Assembly (NCBI RefSeq): GCF_918698155.1
Contig: NZ_CAKKLX010000005.1
Span: 62,001-126,000 of the forward strand
Source: Roseomonas sp. CECT 9278
Lineage (GTDB): Bacteria > Pseudomonadota > Alphaproteobacteria > Acetobacterales > Acetobacteraceae
Length of the DNA: 64,000 nucleotides
Reading direction: 5' to 3'
The notes under the pieces: model-generated
What the model was told of the DNA's origin: nothing
The model's database searches: none
The model's input: only the letters and a program-made list of their open reading frames with translations
Translations under genes and position numbers: made by a program
Shown here: positions 17,503-25,814 of the stretch, piece after piece
Numbering within the stretch: position 1 is the first letter of the stretch
How the letters are laid out: each line of letters begins with the position of its first letter

Positions 17503-17524
17503 TTTCCGGATATGTTACCGGAAA
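17503..17524 (+). promoter_or_regulatory. Palindromic vapBC operator
   Basis: A perfect inverted repeat, TTTCCGG (17503-17509), 8-base spacer, CCGGAAA (17518-17524), ends 18 bases before the vapB start. Type II antitoxins usually repress their own promoter at such a palindrome, so this is the likely VapB/VapBC binding site. Confidence 0.6.
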
Positions 17525-17542
17525 CCACTGTTGGGGCGCTCC

Positions 17543-17839
17543 ATGCCTGTCAAATCCACACCCAAGGCGCCATCCGCAGTCGCCGAGCATCGGCGCCGCC
17601 TGCGCAGACGCGGCCTGCTGCGCGTTGAGGTGCAGGTGCGCGGCGAGGATGCGCCTCTTGTCCGGGCAGTGGCGGCGGCGCTTGCCGACCCCGACCAGGC
17701 CGGCGAGGCGCGCGCCCTGCTTCGTCGCCGCTTCGGGCCGGAGCCGACCCGCAGTCTGAAGGACCTGCTCGCCGCGGCCCCGCTGGACGACATCGACCTT
17801 ACGCGGTCCCGCGATACCGGACGTGCGATCGATCTGTGA
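17543..17839 (+). CDS. vapB: VapB-type antitoxin
   Basis: A 98-residue basic protein with an Arg-rich N-terminal DNA-binding part (HRRRLRRRGLLRVEVQV) and an acidic C-terminal tail (APLDDIDLTR) that would wrap the toxin. It overlaps the toxin start (GTGA at 17836). The call rests mainly on pairing with a clear PIN toxin; the DNA-binding fold is not certain by eye. It is expected to neutralise VapC and autoregulate through the palindrome just upstream. Confidence 0.75.
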   Translation: MPVKSTPKAPSAVAEHRRRLRRRGLLRVEVQVRGEDAPLVRAVAAALADPDQAGEARALLRRRFGPEPTRSLKDLLAAAPLDDIDLTRSRDTGRAIDL

Positions 17840-18258
17840 CTTGGCTCGTCGACACCAACATCATCTCCGAGATCCGAAAGGGGGCGCGCTGCCATCCTGG
17901 CGTTGCAGCTTGGTGGGCAAGTGTCGAGGACCGCGAGCTGTTCCTCAGCGTGCTGACGCTCGGCGAAATCCGCCGCGGGATCGAGGGCGTCCAACACCGA
18001 GATCCGGCAAAGGCGGCCGCGCTGGAACGCTGGCTTCGCGAAGTGGTCGACGCCTTCGGGGCTCGCATCATCGGCGTCGATCTGGCTGTGGCCGACGCCT
18101 GGGGGAAGATGTCGGCAGCGCGATCCGTACCGGTTATCGATGCCCTGCTTGCCGCGACGGCGCAGGTGCACGATCTCGTTCTGGTGACCCGCAATACGGC
18201 GGATGTAAGCGGGCTCGGGGTGCAAACTTTGAACCCTTTTGACGCGGCGCAGGCTTAG
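17836..18258 (+). CDS. vapC: VapC-type PIN-domain ribonuclease toxin
   Basis: A 140-residue PIN nuclease. The four acidic positions are present: D6 in LVDTNIISE, the Glu in TLGEIRRG, the Asp in VIDALLAATA, and the final (N/T)-rich LVTRNTADVSGL segment. Starts with GTG overlapping the antitoxin stop. VapC toxins cleave RNA (commonly tRNA or rRNA) and stop growth when the antitoxin is lost. It lies immediately outside the right-end repeats, so it may stabilise the region or act in phage defence together with the neighbouring NTPase. Confidence 0.88.
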   Translation: MTWLVDTNIISEIRKGARCHPGVAAWWASVEDRELFLSVLTLGEIRRGIEGVQHRDPAKAAALERWLREVVDAFGARIIGVDLAVADAWGKMSAARSVPVIDALLAATAQVHDLVLVTRNTADVSGLGVQTLNPFDAAQA

Positions 18259-18362
18259 GGACAGCTAACGAATGTCGGACCGCGGACCAGACTGGTGGGG
18301 TGAAGAACAATCTCCCGCAAGCGCACAGCGCCAGCACCACTACCTGAGCATCGTATCCGTAC

Positions 18363-21300
18363 ATGAGTGACGACTCTTCGTTCGGCTTTGTTGATCTTGA
18401 CCGCTCGTTTCACGAGCTTTCGGATTACGCTCGGGAAAGCGATGATGTTGACGTGTCGCAGGCTTTCCGGCGGGGGCCATCGATTACGTGGGCTGATCTG
18501 AAAATGGAGCGGCGGGTGGTGCTGCTCGCCGAGGCAGGTGCAGGAAAGACGGAAGAGATTCGCTACGCGGCGACGCGATGGCGCACCGCCGGCGACCACG
18601 CCTTCTTCCTGCGACTTGAGCACGTCGCCGATGACCTGGACGCGGCGTTCGAGGTTGGTGACCTCGATGGCTTTGAGCGATGGAAAAACTCGCAGGACGA
18701 AGGATGGGTCCTCTTGGACTCCGTGGACGAGGCCCGCTTACGCGGCCCGAGCGACTTCGAACGAGCGGTCCGGAAGTTTGCGACAAAGGTTCGTGGTGCA
18801 GAGGACAGGCTCCACCTCCTGATCACGAGCCGCATCTCGGCGTGGCGGCCCAAGACGGACTTGGAGTTCTGTGAGCGGCTCCTCCCGCCGCCCGCCGGAG
18901 GCCGTGTCGCCGAAGCGGCGCGGACCGAGGGAGTAGCGTCGGGTTCGCCACCAGACATAGTAACGACGCCAGAAGAAAATGGCGGGCGCTCGCGGTTCCG
19001 GATTGTAACTATCGACGATCTCGACTCCGCACGCATTGCGAAATTCGCGCAAGCTGGCGGCATCACCAACCTCGACTTGTTCCTAAACGCAATCGAACGG
19101 AAAGACGCCTGGGCGTACACTCGGCGTCCGCAGGATCTGGCCGAACTTATCGATTTCTGGCGTACGAACGGCCGAATCGGCAGTCGGCTCGATCTCGTCA
19201 AGAGCAGTGTGGCGCGAAGGTTAGAGGAGCGAGACCAGACCCGTGCCGAGTGGCAGCCACTCACCGCGGATCGCGTCCATGCCGCTGCCGCGCAGATCGC
19301 CGCTGCCTGCATCCTCGCCCACGAGGCCACGATCCAAGTGCCCGATGGGGCAGCCAGTAACTCCGGCCTACGACTAGATGCCGTGCTCCCCGAATGGAAC
19401 ACGCGGGAACTTGGCGCCTTACTCTCCAGGCCGCTCTTCGACGAGGCGATCTACGGCTCGGTAAGGTTCCACCATCGCGAGGCGCGCGAATACCTCGCAG
19501 CGGCGTGGTTCGGCGGTCTCCTCCGCCGCGAAACGTCAAGGGCCAAAATCGAGGCCCTTTTCTTTAGGCGGCAATACGACCTTGAGGTCATCACCCCGAC
19601 GCTGAGGCCAGTCCTGCCCTGGCTTGCCCTGCTCGACGACCGGATCAGGGAGCGACTGCTTCGGGTCGCGCCAGAGGTGTTGTTCGAGGGCGGCGATCCG
19701 ACCCAGCTCCCCAAGCCGACCCGCGAAGCGATTCTGCGCGCATGCTGCCAGGGCTTGGCTGCAATAAGCACACCTCGGACGTTTGCCGATTACGCGACGG
19801 TCCAGCGCTTTGCCGCCCCAGACCTCGTCGATGCGATCAGGGAGCTCCTGCAAGCCCACGGCGCTAGCGAGGAAGTTCTCTCCTTCCTCTGCCGCATGAT
19901 CTGGATTGGCCCGCTGCCTGACCTGCGACCGGAGGCAAGAGCACTTGCGTCAAGAACCGATGGGTCGCGATATACTCGGGTCGTCGCCGTTCGCGCCCTC
20001 GAGGCCATCGGTGCATCCGCTGACCTGCGGGAGATCCGAAGCCAAATCCTGACCGAGGGCGTGCCCGTCGATCGGAGCCTCCTCGCCGAACTTGTGACCG
20101 CGACCCTCTCCGCGGCAGACGACGTGGAATGGCTGGTCGCAACATTAAGGGCCGCGGCCGTGCCGCAACGGCATACCGTCGACCGCCTAGTCGACGCGCT
20201 CAAGGGACGGATCGAGCGCGCCTCGCCCCCGCTCCTACAGGCGCTAGCCGCTGCCTTCGGCGACTTCCTAGGGGAGGCGCCGCATATCGACGCGTCCTAC
20301 TGCCCGGTTTCGAAGACTTGGGCATGGCTCGCGGTACCCGCCGTCGAGGTGCTCGCCAGGCTAGCCGAACGACGGGACACGACACTCCTTGAAGAAGCGA
20401 CCCTGGCCCTCCTCCGCCGGCTGGGCTTGGTGAAGCACCACCACCACGATATGCATGAAAGTAGATCCGAACTGGGGGAGCTGGTGAAGAAGTGGGACGC
20501 CCTCAATCGGAGTCTGTTCTGGCATGAGGTCGCGGCCTCCCGACGCCCGCGTCGTGGAGAAGCCCCAGAGACCGTCAGGCACTTCCGAGACGTCTGGCCG
20601 AGCACCGGGTTCTCGGTCATCAGCGAGAAAGACTTTGACTACTTTGTCGACCAGATGGCTGCACGCCCCCTGGAAGACGACCGCGCTGTGGCTCTCACAG
20701 TCGCCCTTGCTCTCTTTAACGACGCGGACCGCCCGGAACTATGGCGCGAACGGTTGGCCGCGGCGACCGACGGCAATGCGCTGCTGGAAAGCATGCTCGC
20801 TGCGTTCTTCAATCCGCCACCGGAGACCGAACAGGCTCGGAAGTGGCGCAAGGAGGATGCGGCGTGGAAGCGGAAGGACGAGAAACGTCGCCTGGAAGAG
20901 GTCCGCAACAGGCAGGCATGGCGGGAGGCGCTGCAAAGAAACGTAGAACGCATCCGCGATCCAGGTTTCACCGATCCCTCCGGCGTGTCGCAGGACCAGT
21001 GGTACCTCTTGAATCACTTGCGGAAGGACGAAGACAGATCGGGACGGTGGACGGACGGCAACTGGGAAGCGCTGATCGAGGAGTTTGGGACAGCGGTCGC
21101 CGAGGCATTCAGGGATGGTGCCAAGGGGTTCTGGCGACGGTACGACCCGCGCCCCCGCTCAGATGGAGGAACCCCGAACTCAACCCCTGCCGCGCATATC
21201 TTCGGATTGGCCGGTTTAGCTATTGAGGCTCGCGACAGCGAGGCTTGGGCAAAAGAACTGTCTCAAGACGAGGCAAAGCGGGCGACGCGGTATGCTGTGG

Positions 21301-22757
21301 GCGAGCTCAACGGCTTCCCGCCGTGGTTGCCAGGTCTATTCACCGCTCATCCAGACGCTGTGCTCAGCGTCATTCTGGGCGAGATTGATCACCAGGCCAG
21401 GACCGAGAAGGCCGACGAACCCTTCCACTATGTCCTCGACGACGTGGCGTGGTCGGGTATGTGGTGCTGGGACGCTTTGGGGCCCCTCGTGGTGTCCTTA
21501 CTGAGCACGGTGGCCCCTCGCAGCGCGGACTCTTTGCAGAAGCTCCTGATCATCGTCCATGGCTCGACGGTGTCGGACCAAGTCATAGCGGACCTCGCCA
21601 CGCGCGGGATCGATGAGTGCGCCTCGATGGAGTGCCGTGCCGTGTGGTTCGCCTCGTTGATCGGTGCCGATCCGGAGCAGGGCATCCCAAAGCTTCGCGC
21701 ATATCTCGGCGGACTGAACGACCCGGCAGATCGCACCCGCTTTGCGATGCACGCCGTCACCCACCTCGTCGGTGGACGGAGGGACGGAGGGATCAAGCCT
21801 CGTCAGAACTTCATCAGCGCCCAGCATCTTGGCGACCTTTACGCGCTGATGCACGAGCACATCCGGCGGCGTGAGGACATCGACCGCATCGGTGGCGGTG
21901 TCTACTCCCCGGAGCTGCGTGACGATGCGCAAGATGCCCGGGAGGGTCTCCTTGGTTTGCTCGACCGCATACCTGGCAAGGCGACGTTTCTTGCCCTTTC
22001 GAGGCTCGCGGATGCACATCCCGAGGAGAGCCTGCGGCCATATCTCATGCAGCGCGCAAGGCGCAGAGCCGAGGCCGATGGTGACCTTTCGCCGTGGAAG
22101 GCAGCCCAGGTTCGTGAGTTCGCTGAATCCCTCGAACGCACGCCGCGCGATCACCGCGAACTGGCCGACCTCGTCCTGCTGCGCTTCCTCGATCTAAAGG
22201 CCGAATTGGAAGGAGGCGACGAAAGCCTTGCCCCTGTCCTCCTCAGAATCACAGAGGAGACCGAGATGCGGAACTTTCTCGCGCGGGAACTGCGGTCGCG
22301 CGCGCGCGGACGCTACGACGTTCCGCAGGAGTCGGAACTGGCAGATGGCAAACGGCCGGACCTGCGCTTTCACGGCAACGGCTTTGACGCGCCTGTGCCC
22401 GCCGAGTTGAAGCTGGCTGACCGGTGGACAGGACCAAAGCTTCTGGAGCGGTTGGAGAACCAGCTCTGTGGGGACTACCTCCGAGACCCTCGATCCCGCC
22501 GCGGCTTATTCGTGCTTGTACACAACGGGACCGAGAAGGCTTGGACTGTGGCGGATGGGAGCCGCGTCGACTTCGATGGCCTTGTTGAGGCGCTGACGGC
22601 CCAATGGCGGCTAATCGCTCCAAACTTTCCAGAGGTCGATGATGTGCAGGTGGTGGGCATCAACCTTCCGCTGCGCGCTCGGCCGTCGAGCAACGGCGTC
22701 CTGGCAACGGGGCCAAAGAGCAGGAAAGGTGGCACGAACGGGTCGCTCCAGAAGTGA
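18363..22757 (+). CDS. STAND/NACHT-like NTPase with C-terminal nuclease-like domain
   Basis: A giant 1464-residue protein. The N-terminal P-loop module has Walker A AEAGAGKTEE (~56-65), Walker B GWVLLDSVDEA (~114-124) and a sensor-like LLITSR (~152-157). A winged-helix-like segment follows, then ~800 residues of helical repeat-like sequence, typical of STAND sensor regions. This includes a HHHHD patch near 690 and a charged coiled coil near 825-860. Residues ~1327-1350 show KRPDLRF, then VPAELKL, a PD-(D/E)XK pattern. P-loop, helical sensor and nuclease fit an Avs/NACHT-type phage-sensing suicide protein, but the effector is C-terminal. No co-encoded partner is seen. Confidence 0.7.
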   Translation: MSDDSSFGFVDLDRSFHELSDYARESDDVDVSQAFRRGPSITWADLKMERRVVLLAEAGAGKTEEIRYAATRWRTAGDHAFFLRLEHVADDLDAAFEVGDLDGFERWKNSQDEGWVLLDSVDEARLRGPSDFERAVRKFATKVRGAEDRLHLLITSRISAWRPKTDLEFCERLLPPPAGGRVAEAARTEGVASGSPPDIVTTPEENGGRSRFRIVTIDDLDSARIAKFAQAGGITNLDLFLNAIERKDAWAYTRRPQDLAELIDFWRTNGRIGSRLDLVKSSVARRLEERDQTRAEWQPLTADRVHAAAAQIAAACILAHEATIQVPDGAASNSGLRLDAVLPEWNTRELGALLSRPLFDEAIYGSVRFHHREAREYLAAAWFGGLLRRETSRAKIEALFFRRQYDLEVITPTLRPVLPWLALLDDRIRERLLRVAPEVLFEGGDPTQLPKPTREAILRACCQGLAAISTPRTFADYATVQRFAAPDLVDAIRELLQAHGASEEVLSFLCRMIWIGPLPDLRPEARALASRTDGSRYTRVVAVRALEAIGASADLREIRSQILTEGVPVDRSLLAELVTATLSAADDVEWLVATLRAAAVPQRHTVDRLVDALKGRIERASPPLLQALAAAFGDFLGEAPHIDASYCPVSKTWAWLAVPAVEVLARLAERRDTTLLEEATLALLRRLGLVKHHHHDMHESRSELGELVKKWDALNRSLFWHEVAASRRPRRGEAPETVRHFRDVWPSTGFSVISEKDFDYFVDQMAARPLEDDRAVALTVALALFNDADRPELWRERLAAATDGNALLESMLAAFFNPPPETEQARKWRKEDAAWKRKDEKRRLEEVRNRQAWREALQRNVERIRDPGFTDPSGVSQDQWYLLNHLRKDEDRSGRWTDGNWEALIEEFGTAVAEAFRDGAKGFWRRYDPRPRSDGGTPNSTPAAHIFGLAGLAIEARDSEAWAKELSQDEAKRATRYAVGELNGFPPWLPGLFTAHPDAVLSVILGEIDHQARTEKADEPFHYVLDDVAWSGMWCWDALGPLVVSLLSTVAPRSADSLQKLLIIVHGSTVSDQVIADLATRGIDECASMECRAVWFASLIGADPEQGIPKLRAYLGGLNDPADRTRFAMHAVTHLVGGRRDGGIKPRQNFISAQHLGDLYALMHEHIRRREDIDRIGGGVYSPELRDDAQDAREGLLGLLDRIPGKATFLALSRLADAHPEESLRPYLMQRARRRAEADGDLSPWKAAQVREFAESLERTPRDHRELADLVLLRFLDLKAELEGGDESLAPVLLRITEETEMRNFLARELRSRARGRYDVPQESELADGKRPDLRFHGNGFDAPVPAELKLADRWTGPKLLERLENQLCGDYLRDPRSRRGLFVLVHNGTEKAWTVADGSRVDFDGLVEALTAQWRLIAPNFPEVDDVQVVGINLPLRARPSSNGVLATGPKSRKGGTNGSLQK

Positions 22758-22899
22758 GAACAGAGAGGTCAGTCCGCGAGGAGTGTGGGTGTTGCCTGCG
22801 ACAGCCCGCACAAATGTAGCGCCGCTTTGGCGATCGCCCATCGAAGTCCATGGTCCCGATCTGCGAGAACACCGGATATCTTCGGACGCCAACATGGCC
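22758..22899. other. Short spacer, no gene seen
   Basis: About 140 bases between the NTPase stop and the tail-gene remnant. Open frames here are short and have no family character. No clear terminator hairpin was seen. Confidence 0.4.
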
Positions 22900-23018
22900 G
22901 TTGCCATGCTGACCGCTGGCGTCGCCGCGGAGACGTTCCGTGCCATCACGCGCACGGTGGGGCCACGATCGCAGTCACGTCGGCCAGCGCGTCGCCATTG
23001 GCGCCAGGCTGGAAATCT
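22900..23018 (-). pseudogene. Degraded copy of the tailspike gene 3' end
   Basis: Bases 22921-22956 match 24031-24066 (inside the last codons of the tailspike gene) at all but a few positions. Bases 22974-23016 match 24163-24206 with more changes. The intervening ~97 bases of the intact gene are missing. Read on the minus strand the remnant still gives MARNVSAAT, against MARNISAAT in the intact gene. It ends directly at the stop codon of the next gene. Best explained as the leftover of a second tail-gene copy after cargo insertion or recombination. Confidence 0.75.
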
Positions 23019-23753
23019 CTACCAGCGCGGCTCCGGCTCATAGGCCAGCTTCTGCAGCACTTTGTTCGCGTCGCCACGTCCGAGATAGGTTCCTACCACC
23101 ACACCTTGATCCTCGAACGAGGCGATGCGGTGGAGTTTCCAGCGCTTGTCCTTGCCCTGCTCAATCCGGAAAGCACGCCCATTCCGGCGGCAGTAGAGGG
23201 CCCGCGAACGATCCACGGGCGTCCACCCGCAATCCGCTCCGCTCAGAAATCTCTGCTCCAGGCGCACGCGCTCATCTTCGCGGTGCTGCCGATAGCGCTC
23301 CTCGTGCTCCCGCCGGAGCCGTTCCTCCTCTTGCTCGATATGCTCCTGCAAGGTCCCGATGATCGCCGACATCTCGGTCCCGGCGACTTTCTCAGCCTCG
23401 TAGATGGCGAGGCAGCCGGACTTCAGATCATCATTGGGATAATGGGAGTACGCTTCCTCCCAGATTGCGCGGAGGCGCTGCTTCACATCGGTCGGCGTCA
23501 GAGCCGGGCCTGGCAAGGTGTTCAGGAACGCCAGCAAGTCCTCGACAGGGATCCAGCACGCCGCGGCAGCCTTGACCACATCCTCTCTTCGGCCCTCCCA
23601 CTTCGTCCAAACAGAGCCGGCTCGATCGACGACCTGGAGAATTTCCTTGGCCAGCGTGTGCACGCTATGCGGATCGCGCAGGTGCCGCAGGGATGGGCTC
23701 TTCACATAATCGAAGAGCTTGGCCTTCACTGCGTATAGCCGATCGTTCTCCAT
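23019..23753 (-). CDS. Unknown cargo protein beside the tail genes
   Basis: A 244-residue protein from ATG 23753 (GTG 23771 is an alternative). An N-terminal helical part is followed by a Glu/Arg-rich coiled coil around residues 130-165 (EEERLRREHEERYRQ). A compact C-terminal domain (residues ~175-244) is rich in Trp, Tyr and basic residues (WTPVDRSRALYCRRNG ... WKLHRIAS), possibly a small beta-barrel. Codon choice is less GC-biased than in the phage genes. Its position between tail-gene sequences marks it as lysogenic cargo ('moron'). I recognise no family; defence or superinfection exclusion is speculation. Confidence 0.65.
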   Translation of the reverse strand: MENDRLYAVKAKLFDYVKSPSLRHLRDPHSVHTLAKEILQVVDRAGSVWTKWEGRREDVVKAAAACWIPVEDLLAFLNTLPGPALTPTDVKQRLRAIWEEAYSHYPNDDLKSGCLAIYEAEKVAGTEMSAIIGTLQEHIEQEEERLRREHEERYRQHREDERVRLEQRFLSGADCGWTPVDRSRALYCRRNGRAFRIEQGKDKRWKLHRIASFEDQGVVVGTYLGRGDANKVLQKLAYEPEPRW

Positions 23754-23837
23754 GCCTTGGTCTTTCTTCACTCTGGCCGGAACTGGAGCGCTCCCCGTTT
23801 CGGCCGAGCATCCGCCAATGAGACCGCAATGAGAAGC

Positions 23838-23859
23838 TCGGGCGACTTGTGTCGCCCGA
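23838..23859. terminator. Hairpin downstream of the tail operon
   Basis: A perfect stem, TCGGGCGAC with GTCGCCCGA, around a TTGT loop, in the ~220-base non-coding gap between the tailspike stop and the cargo gene. On the plus strand it is followed by AAAA and, 20 bases on, a run of seven T. Probably a transcription end for the leftward tail operon, but the U-tract on the relevant strand is weak. Confidence 0.45.
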
Positions 23860-23972
23860 AAACCCCGCTCCTTGACCGTCTTTTTTTACAGGCTGTTGCA
23901 GCAGGAGGCGCACAGCATCACGGTAGCGATGCGCCGAATCGTCGTTGGCGTTTAGCGAGAACGGCAAGGTCC

Positions 23973-25802
23973 TCAAGGCACCCGCCGCTTCGCCACCCCC
24001 ACCGACAGCGTCGCCGCGGCCAAGTCGAACGTCGCCGCGGAGATGTTCCGTGCCATCACCCGCACCGTGTTGTTCGACCAGACCGCAGCGTCGAGCTCTA
24101 TGAACCGCGTCGACGACACCAGCGACGCCTCCGCCAGGTCGCCCGCCCGCGCCCCGTTCACGGTGACATCGATCAGCGACGTCGCCCCCGGCGCCAGGCT
24201 CGGCAAATCCCAGCTGACCTCCGCCGCGAACTCCCGCTGCCCCGACTGTGGCAGCAGCGGCGTGCCGTTCAGCACGGCGGGTGCCGCCTCCGGCAGCCCG
24301 TACAGCCGCAGCGACTGCAGGTCGATCGGCCCATCGAAGCCGATCACCCCCACCTGCGCATAGGCCACCGACGCCCCCACGCGGATGGTTTGCCGCCGAT
24401 TGAAGTTCGCGTCATCCATCGGCGCGCCGGCGTTCCAGCCCTTGGCCGGCCCGTTCCACTGCATGGTGGTGATCGAGGCCAGCACATCACCCGCGATGTC
24501 CTCGCGGACATTCCCCGCGCCGTCGAACACCCGCACGAACAGCCGCCCGCCCGAGGCGCCACTCGTCAGCCAATGCGCCAGCGCGAATTCCTTGGCCTGG
24601 GATGTATCGAGCATCCACCCCAGCCCCCGGTTCGCCGCCAGCGTCACCGCGCGATCGGTCGGCGTCAGGTCGGTCAGCCCGTTGAAGCAGAAATCCGCCA
24701 TGAAGGTCGCGGTAGTGGTCGAGGTCGCGATGGTGATCAGCCCCTCCACACCCACCTCCGTCGCCGACTGCCGGAACGCCGCGGCGCGGGTGTTGGGCAC
24801 GCCGGCCAAAAACCGCTGAAACCGCGACGCCGGCGCGCGGTGCCGGTTGATCACCGCATTGCCGCAGCGGTTCGCCGTGGCCGTGTAGTCGATGCCGACC
24901 AGGTAGGTGTTGGTCCAGGCGATGTCGTACTCGCAGTCCTGGGCGCCGGCCGTGTGGCGCGCTGCCATCGGCGAGCACGCCTCCATGCGCATATTGCGCG
25001 CGATGATGGCAGAGCCTGAGGTCTGGTTCAGGAAGGGGATGGCGATGTTGCTGCCGGCCTGGCGCAGCTCGAAGTTCGGCGCGTCAAAGACGTGGCGGTT
25101 GTGGTTGGTGTAGGCGCCCGCCTCGTTGCCGAACCGCACCCCAAAGCGATCCTGGCTCGCGTTCACCCCGGTCGCCTGGGCGAAGTGGCCGCCATAGTAG
25201 CGGATGGAGGTGTTCCAGGCCGTGGCCGTCGCGCACCAGATGTCGAGGCCGATGCGGTTATTGACGATGCGCCCGAGCGTGAAGGTGCTGTCCTCGACGC
25301 CGCGGCCATCGCCGAGCGTGCGCATGCCGATGGTGAAGCCTTCCACCCGGCGCAGCTCGATCTGGCTCGCATCGACGTTGCGCACGGTGATGCCGATGTC
25401 CGCCTCGGAGGACCAGTCGGACAGTGTCTGCCGGATGACGTTCAGCCCGGTGTAGAGCTTCTCCGCGTTCCGAATGGTGCCGCCATCGCCGAGCACGAGC
25501 ACGGAGGTGGGCGCCGTGCCCGTGTAGCGGATGGTGCCCTGCATGATCAGCCCTCGGGCCCCGCCTGGCAGGGTGACGGTACCGGAGACGTTCCAGGTGC
25601 CGGGCGGGATCATCGCGAATTTCTGGTCCGCGCCGGCCCGATCGAAGGCCGCTTGGATGGCGGTGCGATCATCGGCCACGCCATCGCCGAGCCCGCCGAA
25701 ATCGTTCGGCAGCACCGCCTCGCGGTCGCGGAGGTACTTGGCGAAGTCGCTCTTGTTGAGGTTGGCGTTGAGGACCAGCAGGTCATCGATGCGGGCCGGC
25801 AT
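23973..25802 (-). CDS. Tailspike / receptor-binding protein, pectate-lyase-like
   Basis: A 609-residue last gene of the tail operon. The N-terminal ~30 residues would attach it to the virion. Residues ~32-75 carry the Pectate_lyase_3 signature (DFGGLGDGVADDRTAI, then MIPPGTW), and a parallel beta-helix-like stretch extends to ~400. The C-terminal ~200 residues look like a separate beta-sandwich or trimerisation part. Such spikes bind or depolymerise surface polysaccharide and set host range. No catalytic residues can be assigned by eye. A decayed duplicate of its 3' end lies 1 kb downstream. Confidence 0.75.
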   Translation of the reverse strand: MPARIDDLLVLNANLNKSDFAKYLRDREAVLPNDFGGLGDGVADDRTAIQAAFDRAGADQKFAMIPPGTWNVSGTVTLPGGARGLIMQGTIRYTGTAPTSVLVLGDGGTIRNAEKLYTGLNVIRQTLSDWSSEADIGITVRNVDASQIELRRVEGFTIGMRTLGDGRGVEDSTFTLGRIVNNRIGLDIWCATATAWNTSIRYYGGHFAQATGVNASQDRFGVRFGNEAGAYTNHNRHVFDAPNFELRQAGSNIAIPFLNQTSGSAIIARNMRMEACSPMAARHTAGAQDCEYDIAWTNTYLVGIDYTATANRCGNAVINRHRAPASRFQRFLAGVPNTRAAAFRQSATEVGVEGLITIATSTTTATFMADFCFNGLTDLTPTDRAVTLAANRGLGWMLDTSQAKEFALAHWLTSGASGGRLFVRVFDGAGNVREDIAGDVLASITTMQWNGPAKGWNAGAPMDDANFNRRQTIRVGASVAYAQVGVIGFDGPIDLQSLRLYGLPEAAPAVLNGTPLLPQSGQREFAAEVSWDLPSLAPGATSLIDVTVNGARAGDLAEASLVSSTRFIELDAAVWSNNTVRVMARNISAATFDLAAATLSVGVAKRRVP

Positions 25803-25814
25803 GGCATTCTCCGA

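Noticed and set aside
22758-23043. Rightward small gene downstream of the NTPase
   Set aside because: Open frames here overlap the tail-gene remnant and the end of the minus-strand cargo gene and show no protein-like pattern.
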